A stretch of DNA of 64,000 nt from Anisus vortex. Taxonomy: Eukaryota; Mollusca; Gastropoda; Planorbidae. Location of the stretch: assembly GCA_949126835.1 (NCBI GenBank), contig OX421494.1:24148696-24212695 (forward strand), given 5' to 3'. The position numbers and the translations under genes were made by a program. Under the pieces are notes generated by a model. It was not told the origin of the DNA. It saw nothing but the letters and a program-made list of their open reading frames with translations, and ran no database searches. Positions 1-12,830 of this stretch are shown piece by piece; positions within the stretch are counted from its first letter, which is position 1; each line of letters opens with the position of its first letter.

Positions 1-1071
1 AAGTGTAGTGTCAAAAGTAAGGTTTAAAAATATAACTTGGCATTGTGAACTTTGCTGTTCTGTACAAGGTATATATATATTTTACATGCTGGAATCCCGG
101 CTATTGGTGGTTATTTTGACGCATATATTTGAATGTAGTCATCGTAATCTACAACATATATATATACATGGGAAATTTGAATTAAAACCACAACGTCTAC
201 ATACACACATCACAACAACAAACAATAACATGAACAATGAACCACAAACAAACGTTGAATATTATTTGTTGTTGTAAAAACTTTTAGAAACTACTAAAGA
301 GAATAATAAGGTCGCGTACATCTATTTTAATTGAAACACTGGCAATGTCAAGGTCGACTGCTTACAATTTAATACAAATGTTTTTCTAGTTATAGAGTGG
401 TTTTACTAAATAAATTCCAATAACTGGAGAAATCGTTTCATGAAATAAATATAATTTTATCAAGAGACTAATTAAGGTGGGGGGGGGGGGGGGGGGAGAG
501 AAAAACTTAGACTACATAATAAATAAAGAAGAAAGAGAACAGTTTTTAAATGAAAGATTGATTTTTTTCCCGGATAGAAATTGTTTTGACATAAATATAT
601 GCAGGATGAAAAATGTTCCCCCATTTGAACGTCTTGAATGGAGAAATTCCTAATGGAGTCTTCACCAATGGGAATTCCTAATAATTGATTGCAGTATATC
701 TCTCTCTATCTGCTATTTCCTTAGGCTAACTTTATATAAAAATATAACAATCCTCTGTGTTTATATACATCATAATAATATTGTTCGTGTGCTGTAGAGA
801 AATATAGTGAGTTTATACGACACTTCAATGGGATTTCCAAACAAAAAAAATATGAGCGAAAGAATGAGCACATCAAAACATAAGTCGATTAGATTAATAC
901 GGCCCAATGCCTGGTGGAAATATTGAAATAGTGTTGTTGTTAAATGGCTAACTTGTGCATTCATCGTGGCTGCAACAACACTTTGTTACAAAACTAACAA
1001 CACCGTGTGCAGAATGTGTGCTCCTAAGAAATCATTCTTTTGGAAAGAATGGGAAAAGGGATGTTGTAAAT
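1..1071. other. AT-rich non-coding stretch
   Basis: No coding signal is visible on either strand. It contains a run of 18 G at 479-496 and a few TA-rich runs. Short open frames here have low-complexity translations and no splice context. Confidence 0.6.
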
Positions 1072-2243
1072 GACATGAGAAAAGATGGGGGTTTATGGCA
1101 TGAGAAAATATGGGGGTTTATGGCATGAGAAAAGATGGGGGTTTATGGCATGAGAAAAGATGGGGGTTTATGGCATGAGAAAATATGGGGGTTTATGGCA
1201 TGAGAAAAGATGGGGGTTTATGACATGAGAAAAGATGGGGGTTTATGGCATGAGAAAATATGGGGGTTTATGGCATGAGAAAATATGGGGGTTTATGGCA
1301 TGAGAAAAGATGGGGGTTTATGGCATGAGAAAATATGGGGGTTTATGGCATGAGAAATTATGGGGGTTTATGGCATGAGAAAAGATGGGGGTTTATGGCA
1401 TGAGAAAAGATGGGGGTTTATGGCATGAGAAAAGATGGGGGTTTATGGCATGAGAAAATATGGGGGTTTATGGCATGAGAAAATATGGGGGTTTATGGCA
1501 TGAGAAAAGATGGGGGTTTATTGCATGAGAAAAGATGGGGGTTTATGGCATGAGAAAAGATGGGGGTTTATGGCATGAGAAAATATGGGGGTTTATGGCA
1601 TGAGAAAAGATGGGGGTTTATGGCATGAGAAAATATGGGGGTTTATGGCATGAGAAAAGATGGGGGTTTATGGCATGAGAAAAGATGGGGGTTTATGGCA
1701 TGAGAAAAGATGGGGGTTTATGGCATGAGAAAATATGGGGGTTTATGGCATGAGAAAAGATGGGGGTTTATGGCATGAGAAAAGATGGGGGTTTATGGCA
1801 TGAGAAAAGATGGGGGTTTATGGCATGAGAAAATATGGGGGTTTATGGCATGAGAAAAGATGGGGGTTTATGGCATGAGAAAAGATGGGGGTTTATGGCA
1901 TGAGAAAATATGGGGGTTTATGGCATGAGAAAAGATGGGGGTTTATGGCATGAGAAAAGATGGGGGTTTATGGCATGAGAAAAGAAAGATGGGGGTTTAT
2001 GGCATGAAAAAATATGGGGGTTTATGGCATGAGAAAAGATGGGGTTTATGGCATGAGAAAATATGGGGGTTTATGGCATGAGAAAATATGGGGGTTTATG
2101 GCATGAGAAAATATGGGGGTTTATGGCATGAGAAAAGATGGGGGTTTATGGCATGAGAAAATATGGGGGTTTATGGCATGAGAAAAGATGGGGGTTTATG
2201 GCATGAGAAAAGATGGGGGTTTATGTCATGAGAAAGGATGGAA
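1072..2243. repeat. 25-bp minisatellite, about 47 copies
   Basis: A head-to-tail array with an exact 25-base period. The unit reads roughly TGGCATGAGAAAAGATGGGG followed by GTTTA. Copies are very similar and fall mainly into two types that differ at one base (AAAAGAT or AAAATAT) in irregular order. A few carry other changes: GACATG near 1232, an AAATTAT variant near 1357, a 4-base AAAG insertion near 1983 and one G lost near 2041. The last copy decays at 2225-2243. Low divergence suggests recent expansion. Confidence 0.97.
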
Positions 2244-3165
2244 GATTATGAAACTACTAAAGAGACACAAACAAATATTTTATTTTTGAGAATATGCTTT
2301 AGAAAGAGTACACAAAAAGGAAGTGGGCAGATCCTAAAGGTGTTTTCGTGCCGTAAAAATCAAAGAGGAAACAGAAAGACAATCGTTAAGAGAAATTCCT
2401 TAATTAGCAAATAATACTACCAAAGTATAGTTAATATAAATTGTACGAAATGTTCTTTCTTACTTTCTTAACTTATACATAAATATTGCCAAGAGAATTG
2501 TTAGAATTGAAGCAAGAACACATAGATTAATATAGTCTCTTATTGTAACTTAAATTACTTCCATAAGAAAGGCATACATTTTAAAAATGAAATAGCAATT
2601 AATGTTCAATGCCTTATTGCCATTGTTTTTTTAGAAGGAGGGGAGACAATCACCTCCAGGCAAATTTAAGGCCAATGTTACATCTATTTTCATACTCTGT
2701 TTTCTTCTTCTTTAGAAAAAAAAAATTTATGTCCGGCATGTCATCCCAAAATAATTGGTTCAGCTCTGGTCTGAAATAGCAGGATTACTTAACACCAGAT
2801 CCATCGTAAGGCTTTGCTCAACTTTCATTAGTGTTTACTCGCTGAGAGTTACCGTTTCTTGTACGGTAGGCACAGCAGTGAAATACTAGCCAATCAAACG
2901 TCTCTTAATCCGCTCTGTTTAATCAATGGTCCCTTTCCCAGCTGATTCATTGCATTCATGCTGAAGTTAACAGCGATGGCTTGTTCAATAGCTCCAGACA
3001 ACTGATTGCACCGTTTTAGATAAACGAAACTAGCTGGGTGAAAAATGTCCTACCGTAACAAAATGAATGGATTGGTGATTTTTATTTACAAAGTGCTGCT
3101 TAGAAGAAGTTGAATTTTTTCTCATATAATTTCTCTACCTGTCTATAAGAATCTTCATTGTAAAG
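2244..3165. other. Non-coding stretch, no gene recognised
   Basis: AT-rich DNA with a more mixed-composition block at about 2740-3010. No frame with splice borders or a recognisable protein was found in that block. Confidence 0.5.
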
Positions 3166-3479
3166 CAGGGCTGTATTTAGTATTGTGAAGCCCTGTTCCC
3201 AAATTTATGTGGGGGCCCCTTGTGGCACCCCTCCTGCCTTCCACATACCTCAGAAAAGTGCCTTTAATTAATTCATGTTACATTCTGTAAAATCAAAAAA
3301 ATTATGTTGCGCTTAGCTTGGTTGGACTGGAGCGCTTAAAATTGTAGAGGAACACATGAATTTTATTTTACATTTTCAACGAAAGAATGGGGATGTCACA
3401 AAAAAATTATTTTTGGGATGTGTGGGGGCCTCTTTTGTGTTCCAATGCAACATGTGGAACATGCCTAAATACGCCACTG
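3166..3479. mobile_element. hAT-like MITE, 314 bp (CAGTGGCGTATTTAGG family)
   Basis: The ends are imperfect inverted repeats: CAGGGCTGTATTTAG at the left and CTAAATACGCCACTG at the right. An 8-base direct duplication flanks it (TTGTAAAG / TTGAAAAG, one mismatch). The interior matches, in reverse complement, the copies at 42399-42572 and 45969-50359. The 8-base TSD and CAG..CTG ends are typical of hAT elements. No transposase is encoded, so it is non-autonomous. Confidence 0.88.
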
Positions 3480-5079
3480 TTGAAAAGAATGTAAAGCAAC
3501 CAATAACACACACACAAAAAAAAGGTTTATAATGTATAATTTGTTTTTATCTGGCAGGCTGAAAGTTGAAATACAGAAAACTCTCAGAAAACTCACTGCA
3601 AGTAAAGAGAAGTCTTCGTAGGTTAACGTTTAGCAACAGGTCATTAATGAGACAGATAGCAAGATAAGTTCTAAAGAAACCCACAAGCATGCCATGGTAC
3701 TACGACATTTACGACTGCAGAAAAAAGGTGAGCACTACTAAGTGAGCCATATGAAGTGAGACTATAGATCTTAGCAACAATGATACACATTACAAAATAC
3801 CAAACTGCTTCGAAAATGCATATTAGGCATATAGTTGCAAGTTAGAAATACAACACCGGAAATTGCTTATTAAATACACAAAAGAAAAGTTTATGCCAAT
3901 AATTTACTCATAAACAACGACCACTCTAAAACACAACACTTATTCTAGATCTAACGCACACTATGGCAATGCATTTTATGTTAGTGGATTGTATGGCCAT
4001 CATGAAGCTTGGCAAAGTGTGTTACTTTAGTAAATGTTGTTATTGGTAATGAGTAAAAAAAAAGACATCTTTAAAATTCGTATCTTGAGATCACTAAATC
4101 ACGATGATATTCCGAATTTTCTTTTACCAAATATTCAATGTAGACATTTATTAGCTTTTTATTTCTTTTAAACACGGCCTTGCCATAGGTTTTATCCATT
4201 GACAACATTTGAATCATGATGATTTTAGAATTTCTTTGACTCTTTGTTGTTTGCCGGAAAAAAAAAGAAACTTAAATATCCCAACCTCAATGTAACACTG
4301 ATTACTATTATACGATGTCACCAAAACGGTGTTCTTTTTTTTTTTTACCAGTGGTCACTAAAGCCAAAGCCCTTTGTAAATATGACTTTAAAAGATTGTG
4401 TTTGGTTTTAAGTAAAAAAAAAACAAATGCCGAGTCTCTCTGGGATTAGCCAGTATAAGTATAGGAAGCCAGCAGTATGTGGAGCACAGAATAAATATTT
4501 ATAGAACATAATGCTCAATCGCGTTTTTTTTTCTGTTTCCGGAAGTAATACCGACGCCATATTGTTTAGACTACTCAGACCTGGTTACACTCTTTATTTA
4601 TGCTTACTTACAATGTTTTGATTTTGTACATTAGATGTAAAAGTCCAAATAAAAGATCCAAAGTTTGTTGTGTTATAAACTCCAACAGTTATGCAAAAAA
4701 CAGTAATGCTTAATCCTGCTGTTAAATGATATAACAAAAATAATCTAATTATAGCTAAATCCTAAATGCAACTAAATCTAGCAAAGTAATAAAAGATTGT
4801 AAGATTATTGCATTTCATTTAATCAGACAAGTCAAGGACATTGAGTTCCTAAATTGTAAGTGAAAGTCCCTGTCAAATTATTAAAATAATTTGTAAATGT
4901 CGAATTCGCATAGCTTTTCTCTTTGTTTAACGTTTACAATTTGTTTAGTTGGTTCAAGTTTACGTTTAAAGTTTAATAAACCTGAATGAACTTAACTAGG
5001 TACAAATGTCAATGCCTTTTAACACAACGTCATGGTACACTTGTCGTTCAAAATTCTAAACAAAAATGGGAGAGAGTGA
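3480..5079. other. AT-rich non-coding stretch
   Basis: No gene, tRNA or clear repeat was recognised between the MITE ending at 3479 and the element starting at 5080. Scattered A and T runs only. Confidence 0.5.
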
Positions 5080-7375
5080 CAGTAGCGTAGCCAAGGGGGG
5101 GGGGGGGGGGGAAGCAGGGGGAGCGTCCGCTCCCTCTACGACCATTTTCGAAAAAAAGGGCCTTTTCAGGAAAAAATAATTTAATAATTTTAACAAGCCC
5201 TGTCAATGTAGCACAATTTATACTGTTTCTAATATTTATTTTTTTAAATTGCATTTCAACAATTTAATTTGTTACAATATGATTAATGAACCTTGTTAGA
5301 TCTAGTTAATTTTAGTTTCATTTAATTTGATACGAAGTGAAGGCAGGGGTCGGCAACCTTTTGTTAATGGTGTGCCAAGCTAGGATTTCTAAATCATTCA
5401 GCGTGCCAACAGCCTAAAAGTCAACCTGCTCTATTATATTTGTTATCTTATAAGACAAGTAGGTAATTTAAATTCGTAGCTAGACAAAGGCCAAAAGCAA
5501 AGGAACTCTATAGAGAAAATCGTTAAAGCGTTTTAAATTAAAAAAAATATTGTGTATGTGATTATCATCCTTTTTCTTAGCATTTATTCCAAATACAAAA
5601 TTATATTACCAAACATTTTCATTTATGGTAACTATTTTGTAAGGGTTATCATTTGGTTGTCCAGATGCATATCTATCCACTAATAATATTGATTATAATG
5701 TTTTGTTCTCAGTTTAACTGAGATTTATTTGTATTTGCTCATCAATTTCATTGTTTTAACAGCGTTTAGCGGAATTGATACAAACTGGGTAGTTAATGTA
5801 ATGTTTAGAAAATGTGCATATATTATATTAGTCATATAATATGTATAAAATTTTAAACTACTTTTTGACAGTTTGGTCATTATAAAGTTTTAATTTGTAG
5901 ACCATTTAGTCTTTTATAAAATAAAAATTAAAAAAACATTATATTAGAAATATTAGCGGATGTAAAAGTAACTAATAATCTCCCTTTAATTAAAATAAAG
6001 ATTCTAAATTTGATTCAATAGTGATGCCAAACAAGTAATGTTTTGTAATATAACAAACATTACTGAATAATTATTATTTCTTTACATTAAGTAGCGTTGT
6101 GGTATTAATTACAAGATTTAATTATTAGAGGTATAAAATTAATTTACGTTAAAAAGTTGTAAGTAAACATGTCCCGCATTAATTATTTGTCCATTCAACC
6201 GTGAGAAGTTTATCTCTTAAACAATATGGCACATTTCGATGCCCATTTCATCAAAGGTTTAAAATTCAACTGTCTACGTTTTGAAATCGCCAATATCCCT
6301 ATACTTAATTAAACAAAAGCATCTACATCTAAGAAGGTCGTAGTAAGATTAAGCCAGTTATGCTTGATTAAGTATGAAAAAATCAATTTGAAAGTCTTGC
6401 AACTCCGCTTTTAGTGCTTTGATGTGCTTCTTAAAAGCCCAATAATCTATCTTAATAAATTATGCCTTTGTAAAGGGCAGTACATATAGTTAAATGTTGT
6501 GAAATTGATTTCACTGAGTTTAAATATTACTGAAAAATATAGTTGTTTTTGTTTTCATCAATACTAAAACCCTCTTGGAGGTCTCTCGCGTGCCATTGAA
6601 AATCGCTCTGCGTGCCAAGTTCGGCACGCGTGACTTAGGTTGCCGACTCTTTTCTAGTGAATACCAGGTCATAAGCAGGAACTTAGAGTGGACAGGAACG
6701 GCCAACCGTTTGTGCCTAAATTTTACGGTGATGTATCAGTGGTGCGTGAGTTTGTTCTCCGAGCCCCAAAAGAGTACGCTCGCTCGCATTCTCAAAAAAA
6801 ATGTGGGGTTCAAGTCTGGTGTACTCACCGAAAAGTAATAATGTGACTTAAAGCGCGCTGGCTTTCTCTTTCTCTGCCGTATACGTGTAGTGATCAAAAA
6901 CATGGTTTCATGAACTTCGCAAAAAAAAAAAAAAGATACCCACAAAATGTACAATAAAGAATAAAAGAACAGAAATAACTTGTTTTAAAGAAATTTCGTT
7001 TGCTAAGGATATAACCATCGGGCGTGGTGTTTTAATAGCTGAGAGGAAAAAAATAGAAAAGAATAGAGCGTTCCTTTAACGTATCATATTTTGTAATACA
7101 GTAAATAACAATGTTGAAACTATTTTTTTAAATCTCTTATGCAATCAATTTTGCAGAAATTCCCATCACTAATAGCTGCTAGTAAAAATCGTGGATGGTT
7201 AAATAAAAACTGCACTATTATACAGTGTGTTTATCCTGAGGCACAGGATTTTCTCATAATACTTGATACGTACGAATTCTTAGTATTAATCTATTAATCT
7301 GGAAAAATTTCTCAAAGTGGGGCCTTTTTCCTAAAAGTTCGCTCCCCCTAGCGTCAAAACCTGGCTACGCCACTG
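5080..7375. mobile_element. hAT-like element, 2.3 kb, interrupted
   Basis: The left end reads CAGTAGCGTAGCCAAGG and the right end ACCTGGCTACGCCACTG, near-perfect inverted repeats. Subterminal sequence is also inverted (GGGCCTTTT near 5159, GGCCTTTTTCC near 7321). An 8-base duplication flanks it: GAGAGTGA at 5072-5079 and GAGAGGGA at 7376-7383. No intact transposase frame is seen. A second hAT-like element lies inside, at about 5344-6655. A G run occurs at 5094-5112. Confidence 0.82.
5344..6655. mobile_element. Inner hAT-like element (CAGGGGTCGGCAACC family)
   Basis: The left end CAGGGGTCGGCAACC is followed by GTGCCAAGC; the right side has GGCACGCGTGAC then GGTTGCCGAC. These ends match the short copies at 27596-27820 and 41870-42074. 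The right boundary is uncertain. Flanking AGTGAAGG / AGTGAATA could be a decayed 8-base TSD if the element ends at 6655. No transposase is visible. Confidence 0.6.
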
Positions 7376-9893
7376 GAGAGGGACTGTTAGATGTTTTACA
7401 ATCACAGACGCAGATTTTGTCTTGATAGTCCAGGGGACTTCTTCACGTTATTTCTGTAACTGCATCTGGTTTGAACATTATGGTTTAAAAAAAAGCACAC
7501 CAGAGAAATGTAGTAAATTTTAAAAAAATCTAATTAAACTGGTTGTCTTTCCAACACACAAAATGACGAGACCGTTAGATCCGATGAACCAACACACGGG
7601 ACTGATATATTGGACTTAGGGACTTCCAACAGTCCAGCCCCCCTATGCCCCTCCCCGCCTCCACCCTTTTCGCTTATCGACCAAATACTGTTTGACACTA
7701 TAATCGCCAGACTTCTCACGAGACATATTATAGTCTATAGATGGCTTGTTTTTCAGCTTCCTGTGTGTGCTTTTTGTTGGGCTACAAGGCGAGAAACATA
7801 GAAAGCACCCAATCGTATATTGTATGACAGGAGCCAAAGTAAAAAAAACACACTCTATTAACACACCTATAAGTGATGTTTGCTCTTTACGGGACTATTG
7901 GTGTTACACGGCTAATCTTTTCATTGAAAAGAACAATTTCTCGGACATGTTAATAATGTGACAATTCAACTTATTGTTAAGGGGCCAGTTATAAATAAAA
8001 GTACAAGCGTTTTAAAATTATAAATTTATAATAGTTTTATAATCTAGTTTTATATACTATAATATAGAATGGTAGTTTACAAGCCGTGTCTAATTAGTCG
8101 GTGTTTTTTTTTATATCACAGAGCAATGTGGAAATCAATAATAAAGTTTGTAGCTGTCTATGCCTCTACAGCCTCTACATATATGTGCGCCATTTCATGC
8201 GTGACGGGTCGAAGATATTTATTTATATATATTTTTGGTAGCTTACTATATATCGTACACTTCACTTAACCCAAAAGAAATAAATCTACCTTATAAGGCA
8301 CACAAAAATTAATAACATAAATTCGATTATGGCGCAGGGATACTGGAAACTACTTATTGAATATAAAGATATAACAAAACAAAACATCTTCGTACCGTCA
8401 AACATGAATGGAATATACGCCTCTGCATAAATGTGCACCATTGTATGAAGTATTATAGCCTACTACTGAATACTGAGTCTCTGAGACGAGTCTAAGTCTT
8501 GAGTTGAATGAATGTAAATAAAAACGGGGAATACCGTACACGTTCCCACGGCAACTACAACAACACACTATGAATCAGCTTCATCTTACTTTGCACATTG
8601 GTGGAGGGGGAGGGTCTGAGAGTGAGAGATAATCATGACTGTTATATTTACAAGACTGTCCATCACATGGTCTATTCTAATTCAAGACAGCCTGCCGTGG
8701 AATACAATTAAATATTGAAGACAACTGAATGCGATACGAGTTATTAAATAGATTTACTAGACTACGGGATTTCTAGCCTGGGTTACGCCGACGGCCACTG
8801 GCGCTGCGCAAAATATACATAGGTAATGGCGGAAAGCAAAGAAGATAAAACTTTACTTTAATTTAATAAATAATGGGTGCTCTTCATAAATGTTTATGTG
8901 GGTAATAGTTCTATTAAACGTTAGTTGTTTAAAGGGAACTAAAATAAAAGCCTATGAATATTTATTAATTGTAATTAATTGGTTTATTACGTTAATTTAA
9001 CTGGCTTTGCTCATAATATTATAAGCTTATAAGCTTTTTAAAAATACAATGTAGGCATTAGTTCATGTGCGATATGAGAAAGTAGGGAGTACTTGTAAAT
9101 TAAAAGTGTGTTCATGAAGTAGGGGAAGTAAAAAAAATATAGGAACCGCTCCACTAAACTTTATGAAGTACTGCCAAATGTCTCATATGGGGACAAAACA
9201 GAGTATCCATTGTGCAACATTTCTTTCTGACCATTTGTCGTTGATGTTAAAGCTTTTATTCGACCTAGTTTGTACTGTAGTGCAGCTTTCCGAAATGGAC
9301 AGGTGAGAATTAGGGCTACGTAATCGAATTCTGTAATCGCCAAAGTATGAAAAAACTCAATCGTTAGCAAAACAACAAGAAAAAAGAGGAAACAAACAAA
9401 ACAAAGATGCAAACATTAAAAATAAAGTTGTCTAAAAAAAAAATTAGCGAGCCAATAATAAAAATGACATTCAAGATTCAAGTAGTTCAAGGGAAATGAA
9501 AGTGATGGGAAGTTTTTCGATTCATTGACCTCTAAATTTTAACTGACATAATGCTATCTTTCTTTATTCAAGTACCGTATACTTTTATGAAAAAGCAACA
9601 TTATTGAAAATTTACTGTAGAAACGTGAAAAGATCACGAGTAAATGTGAAAACTGGATGAAACCCCATCGATTCACCGAGGAGAGTACAATACCAACAAC
9701 AACAAAAAAGAAAACTGGATAGACTTGTTTACTCAAGCTTCAGCACTTAGAATTGGACGAAATAGCCCCCTCCCCTCCCACCCACTCCCTTTTTAGTGAT
9801 GGACGAAACATCCCTTGGTGATGGAGAAAACATTTTAGTTAGAAGACTAACTGCTTCATTGTTTCTTCTTTAAGTTGTCTTGAAATTCCATAC
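7376..9893. other. Non-coding stretch, no gene recognised
   Basis: AT-rich DNA. Short open frames at 7534-7961 and 8069-8269 overlap on both strands and show no domain, repeat or splice support. A small GC-richer patch at 8774-8812 is too short to interpret. Confidence 0.5.
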
Positions 9894-10670
9894 TAGAGGC
9901 CGACCGAACTTCGGTTTCGCCGCAGAAAGTAGGCAAATGGCATCTTTCGGTGTAGTTTCGGTTTCGACCGAAGCAAAAAAAAATAGCTTTCGGTTTCGGC
10001 TGAAACTGATATTGACTTTCGGTCATCAGCCGAATATCTATTTAAACTTTCAAAATTCAGGCTGCAACGCTAGTGTTGCATTAGTTACTCTGCTTATTGA
10101 TAATTATTTCATTACCTTAAACTGTTGCGAATTAATCTGTGAGAAGTAGAAAATTGAAGTTAATAATGAACGGATTATTTAATCACCCCAAAGAATGTCG
10201 AAAAATGGAGTGTGGCTTCATAAAATGGCTTTGTTTTATGCACCTAGTTCACCAACTTTTTTCTTCTTTTATTAACTTTGTCATTTTTGTGTTGTTCTGT
10301 CTAATTTATAAAAATTATGTCATAATATTTAGATACAAAAATATTATATAAAGTTTATAATCTTTAAGGTTATTAAATCTTAAAGAGTATTCAATTCTGA
10401 ATAAAAATTATATATAATACATGTATATAAACTGTATATTACATGTTCTATGGTATAGAGTACCCGGTACTCATAAACTAGTTAATATTAAGCTTACACA
10501 TACAAATGTGCAGTCTTTTAAAATCGTATAACTATTTCGGTTTATCTTTCTGTTTCGGCAGAAGGTGTAGTGAAACTTTCGGTTTCAGCTTTGGTCGAAA
10601 GTCAATTTATAATTTTCGGTATGTTTTGCTTTTTCGGCCAAAACCAAAATTTGGTTTTGGTCGGCCTCTA
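9894..10670. mobile_element. hAT-like non-autonomous element, 777 bp
   Basis: Perfect 12-base terminal inverted repeats TAGAGGCCGACC and GGTCGGCCTCTA. Subterminal blocks are rich in TTTCGGTTTCGG and its complement. It is flanked by TTCCATAC (9886-9893) and TTCCGCAC (10671-10678), an 8-base TSD differing only by two transitions. Open frames inside do not resemble a transposase. Confidence 0.75.
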
Positions 10671-11539
10671 TTCCGCACATCCGTGGCATGTCTTCTTTCA
10701 TCTCTACTAATTGGCTTTTCTTAAAACTCACCCTTGTCATTTATTATTTCGTTCTGATAATTAAAAAGGAAATGTAAAGAAAAAAAAAATGTAAAGCCTA
10801 TTGCATGCTAAGATAGTAAACAGACAAGTGTTTTGTGCTCATTAGTGATTTGTGGTTGAACTCTTTGTGTGTGTGTGTGCATACATTAAAACGAATTGGT
10901 GCGTGTTTGTGCGTATATTACACTAAAAAATCAATTGAACCATTTTTTTCAGCCATACATTATGAATATATAGCCCATAAAATATATGAGATGCATAATG
11001 ATACATTCTTGTGTCTTAAATAGGAAGAAAAAAAAGATAGGAAAAGACAGTGAATTTATTCAACCCCAATGTGCTCATTATTTATTCCAGTGAACACCTC
11101 AAAGAAGATAGCTCACATGCAACCTTTTTCTACGCCAGCACCTTTCTAAAATAGAGTGGTTGTGAATTGAACCTTAGATACACGGGCGTACTATATGCAG
11201 TAGTATAGATTTGAATTTCAAAATGCAGAGCCTGGCATATAATATTTATACTGCCAGGCATAGTTTAGTCTGCGCTTGTTTTTTAGGTAACTAGAGTTGA
11301 AAGGGTGAAGTAAGGGTGGGAGAGGAGAGCACTTCAAAGCCTAATGGCAAGGGGTAGATGTGGTGGGGATTTTAAAACGCAAACAAAAGTGGCATGGGCG
11401 GGCGATGTAAGAAAGAAAAATGGTACAGCGGCTAATGGATTAAAACTGGCCAATGGTCAATGTTGTAATGCGTGGCGAGTCTTTTGTAGATGTGATATAT
11501 AAGAGAAACAGTTGAGGATATAATATACTGTATGCCTAC
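10671..11539. other. AT-rich non-coding stretch
   Basis: Contains a short (GT)n run near 10867 and otherwise no recognisable gene or repeat. Confidence 0.5.
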
Positions 11540-12586
11540 TATATACAAATATACAAAAGCAACAAGAATAGTTATGCGGAACCCGTTTTAAACATCAAAC
11601 GTGAGTATGCGATAATTAATAATCGAGCTAATGTTAGTCGTGTTAAGTTAAATTTAGCTTCCTTTATAAAATAAAGTAATCAAGAGCAGCGGTTCTAGGC
11701 TAAAAAAAATGATCTAAATATACGTAAAGACACAAACAAAAATTCTTTTGCATCAAGCAATAAATTTGGGAATAAAAATAGACGATTCTTCACGTCTGAC
11801 GTCGTATTCTTTCGGCAACATATTTTGGAAATGAAATAAAATTTAATCACCTTCATCTTTTCTCACTCGCAGTACAACCCTATAATGCAGCACATTGACA
11901 TGTTTTGTTGGTAAATGAACAAATAGGACAGGAATTGACAAGTCTTAACAAATATGCATGAAGAAAAGGTCGACAAAACAGACATTTCCGGTCTTATTCG
12001 ATCATTTACTTCAAAACATGTCTGTGTGCTACGTTACTGGTTGTACGAAAATATGTAGATAATTAAATTTTTATTTCATTTCCAAAAGATGGCGGCAAGA
12101 GAAAACGATGGATTGTAAATGTCAGATTTGAATAATCATCTATTTATAATCCCAAACTAATTGCTTGATGCAAAAGAATTTTCGTGTTGTTGTTTTTTAT
12201 AAATCTTCGCATTGTGTTTTTTAATTACCAAGGAAGCAACTATTGAATAATTTATTTTATAAACAAAAACTAAATTTAACAGAACGCGACTAATACTTTG
12301 AGTATTAATTAACGCCTGTTCACTTTTGATCTTAAAAACGGATTCCTCATAACTAATCTTGTAGCCGTTGTATATTTCTAAAAGACTAGAACTGGCCGTC
12401 GAGGTTGAAATCGATTGTCAAACACCACGAAAAGCATGGTATTTGTTTACATAAATGGCGGGAAATGTCAACGGAAGCACGTGACCTCTTCCATTTGAAA
12501 AGGTCACGCCTAATTTAAGACTTGTCAATATTGGTACACAATGAACTTTTAGGTTCACCATGCATGCATAATTAAAACTTGTCAAT
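11540..12586 (+). mobile_element. Outer copy of ATTGACAAGTCTTA inverted-repeat element, split by a second copy
   Basis: Sequence at about 11540-11933 and again at 12530-12586 matches successive parts of the copy at 52118-52770. The right end reads AAAACTTGTCAAT. The left terminus is missing or diverged. An inverted second copy of the same family (11934-12529) sits between the two halves. Confidence 0.7.
11934..12529 (-). mobile_element. Inner copy of the ATTGACAAGTCTTA element, 596 bp, with decayed THAP coding
   Basis: Ends are ATTGACAAGTCTTA (left) and TTAAGACTTGTCAAT (right). It is inverted relative to the outer copy, so 11560-12520 reads as a long imperfect palindrome. On the + strand at 12017-12131 a broken frame starts at an ATG and gives CYVTGCTK, then after a disruption ISFPKD and KRKRWIVNVRFE. 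This is the layout of a THAP zinc finger (C-x-x-x-C, FPKD, W). THAP domains are known from P-element and Kolobok-type transposases, so the family probably derives from such an element. Confidence 0.68.
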
Positions 12587-12599
12587 ACACTATCTTCTA

Positions 12600-12830
12600 T
12601 AAAGGTTCGCCCCCCCCCCCCTCTCTCTCTGTCTATGACTCTTCAATCCTTGACTTCTTACTTTCTGTTGTGTTTTCAAAATGCCCTCTCCTCTTTACGT
12701 CTAATCTAAACCAATAGTCTTTTTCCACTCACTATAACTCTCTCTCTCTCTCTCTCCTTCCCGTCTGACCTAACTCTTTACTCCACCCCCCCCCCCTCCT
12801 CCATCTATCTTTCAGTCACTTTCACTCTGT
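12600..12830. repeat. Pyrimidine-rich simple sequence
   Basis: C runs at about 12610-12621 and 12786-12796 with CT-dinucleotide runs at 12622-12634 and 12738-12758. No gene seen. Confidence 0.75.

Noticed and set aside
1072..2243. Regular repeats resembling a CRISPR array
   Set aside because: Units are contiguous with a 25-base period and no unique spacers, in a eukaryotic context with no cas genes. It is a minisatellite.
7534..7961. Overlapping ORFs on both strands
   Set aside because: They shadow one another in a C/T-biased patch and none shows a protein signature.
8069..8269. 66-residue + strand ORF
   Set aside because: Low-complexity, hydrophobic and AT-driven, without splice signals or a recognisable domain.
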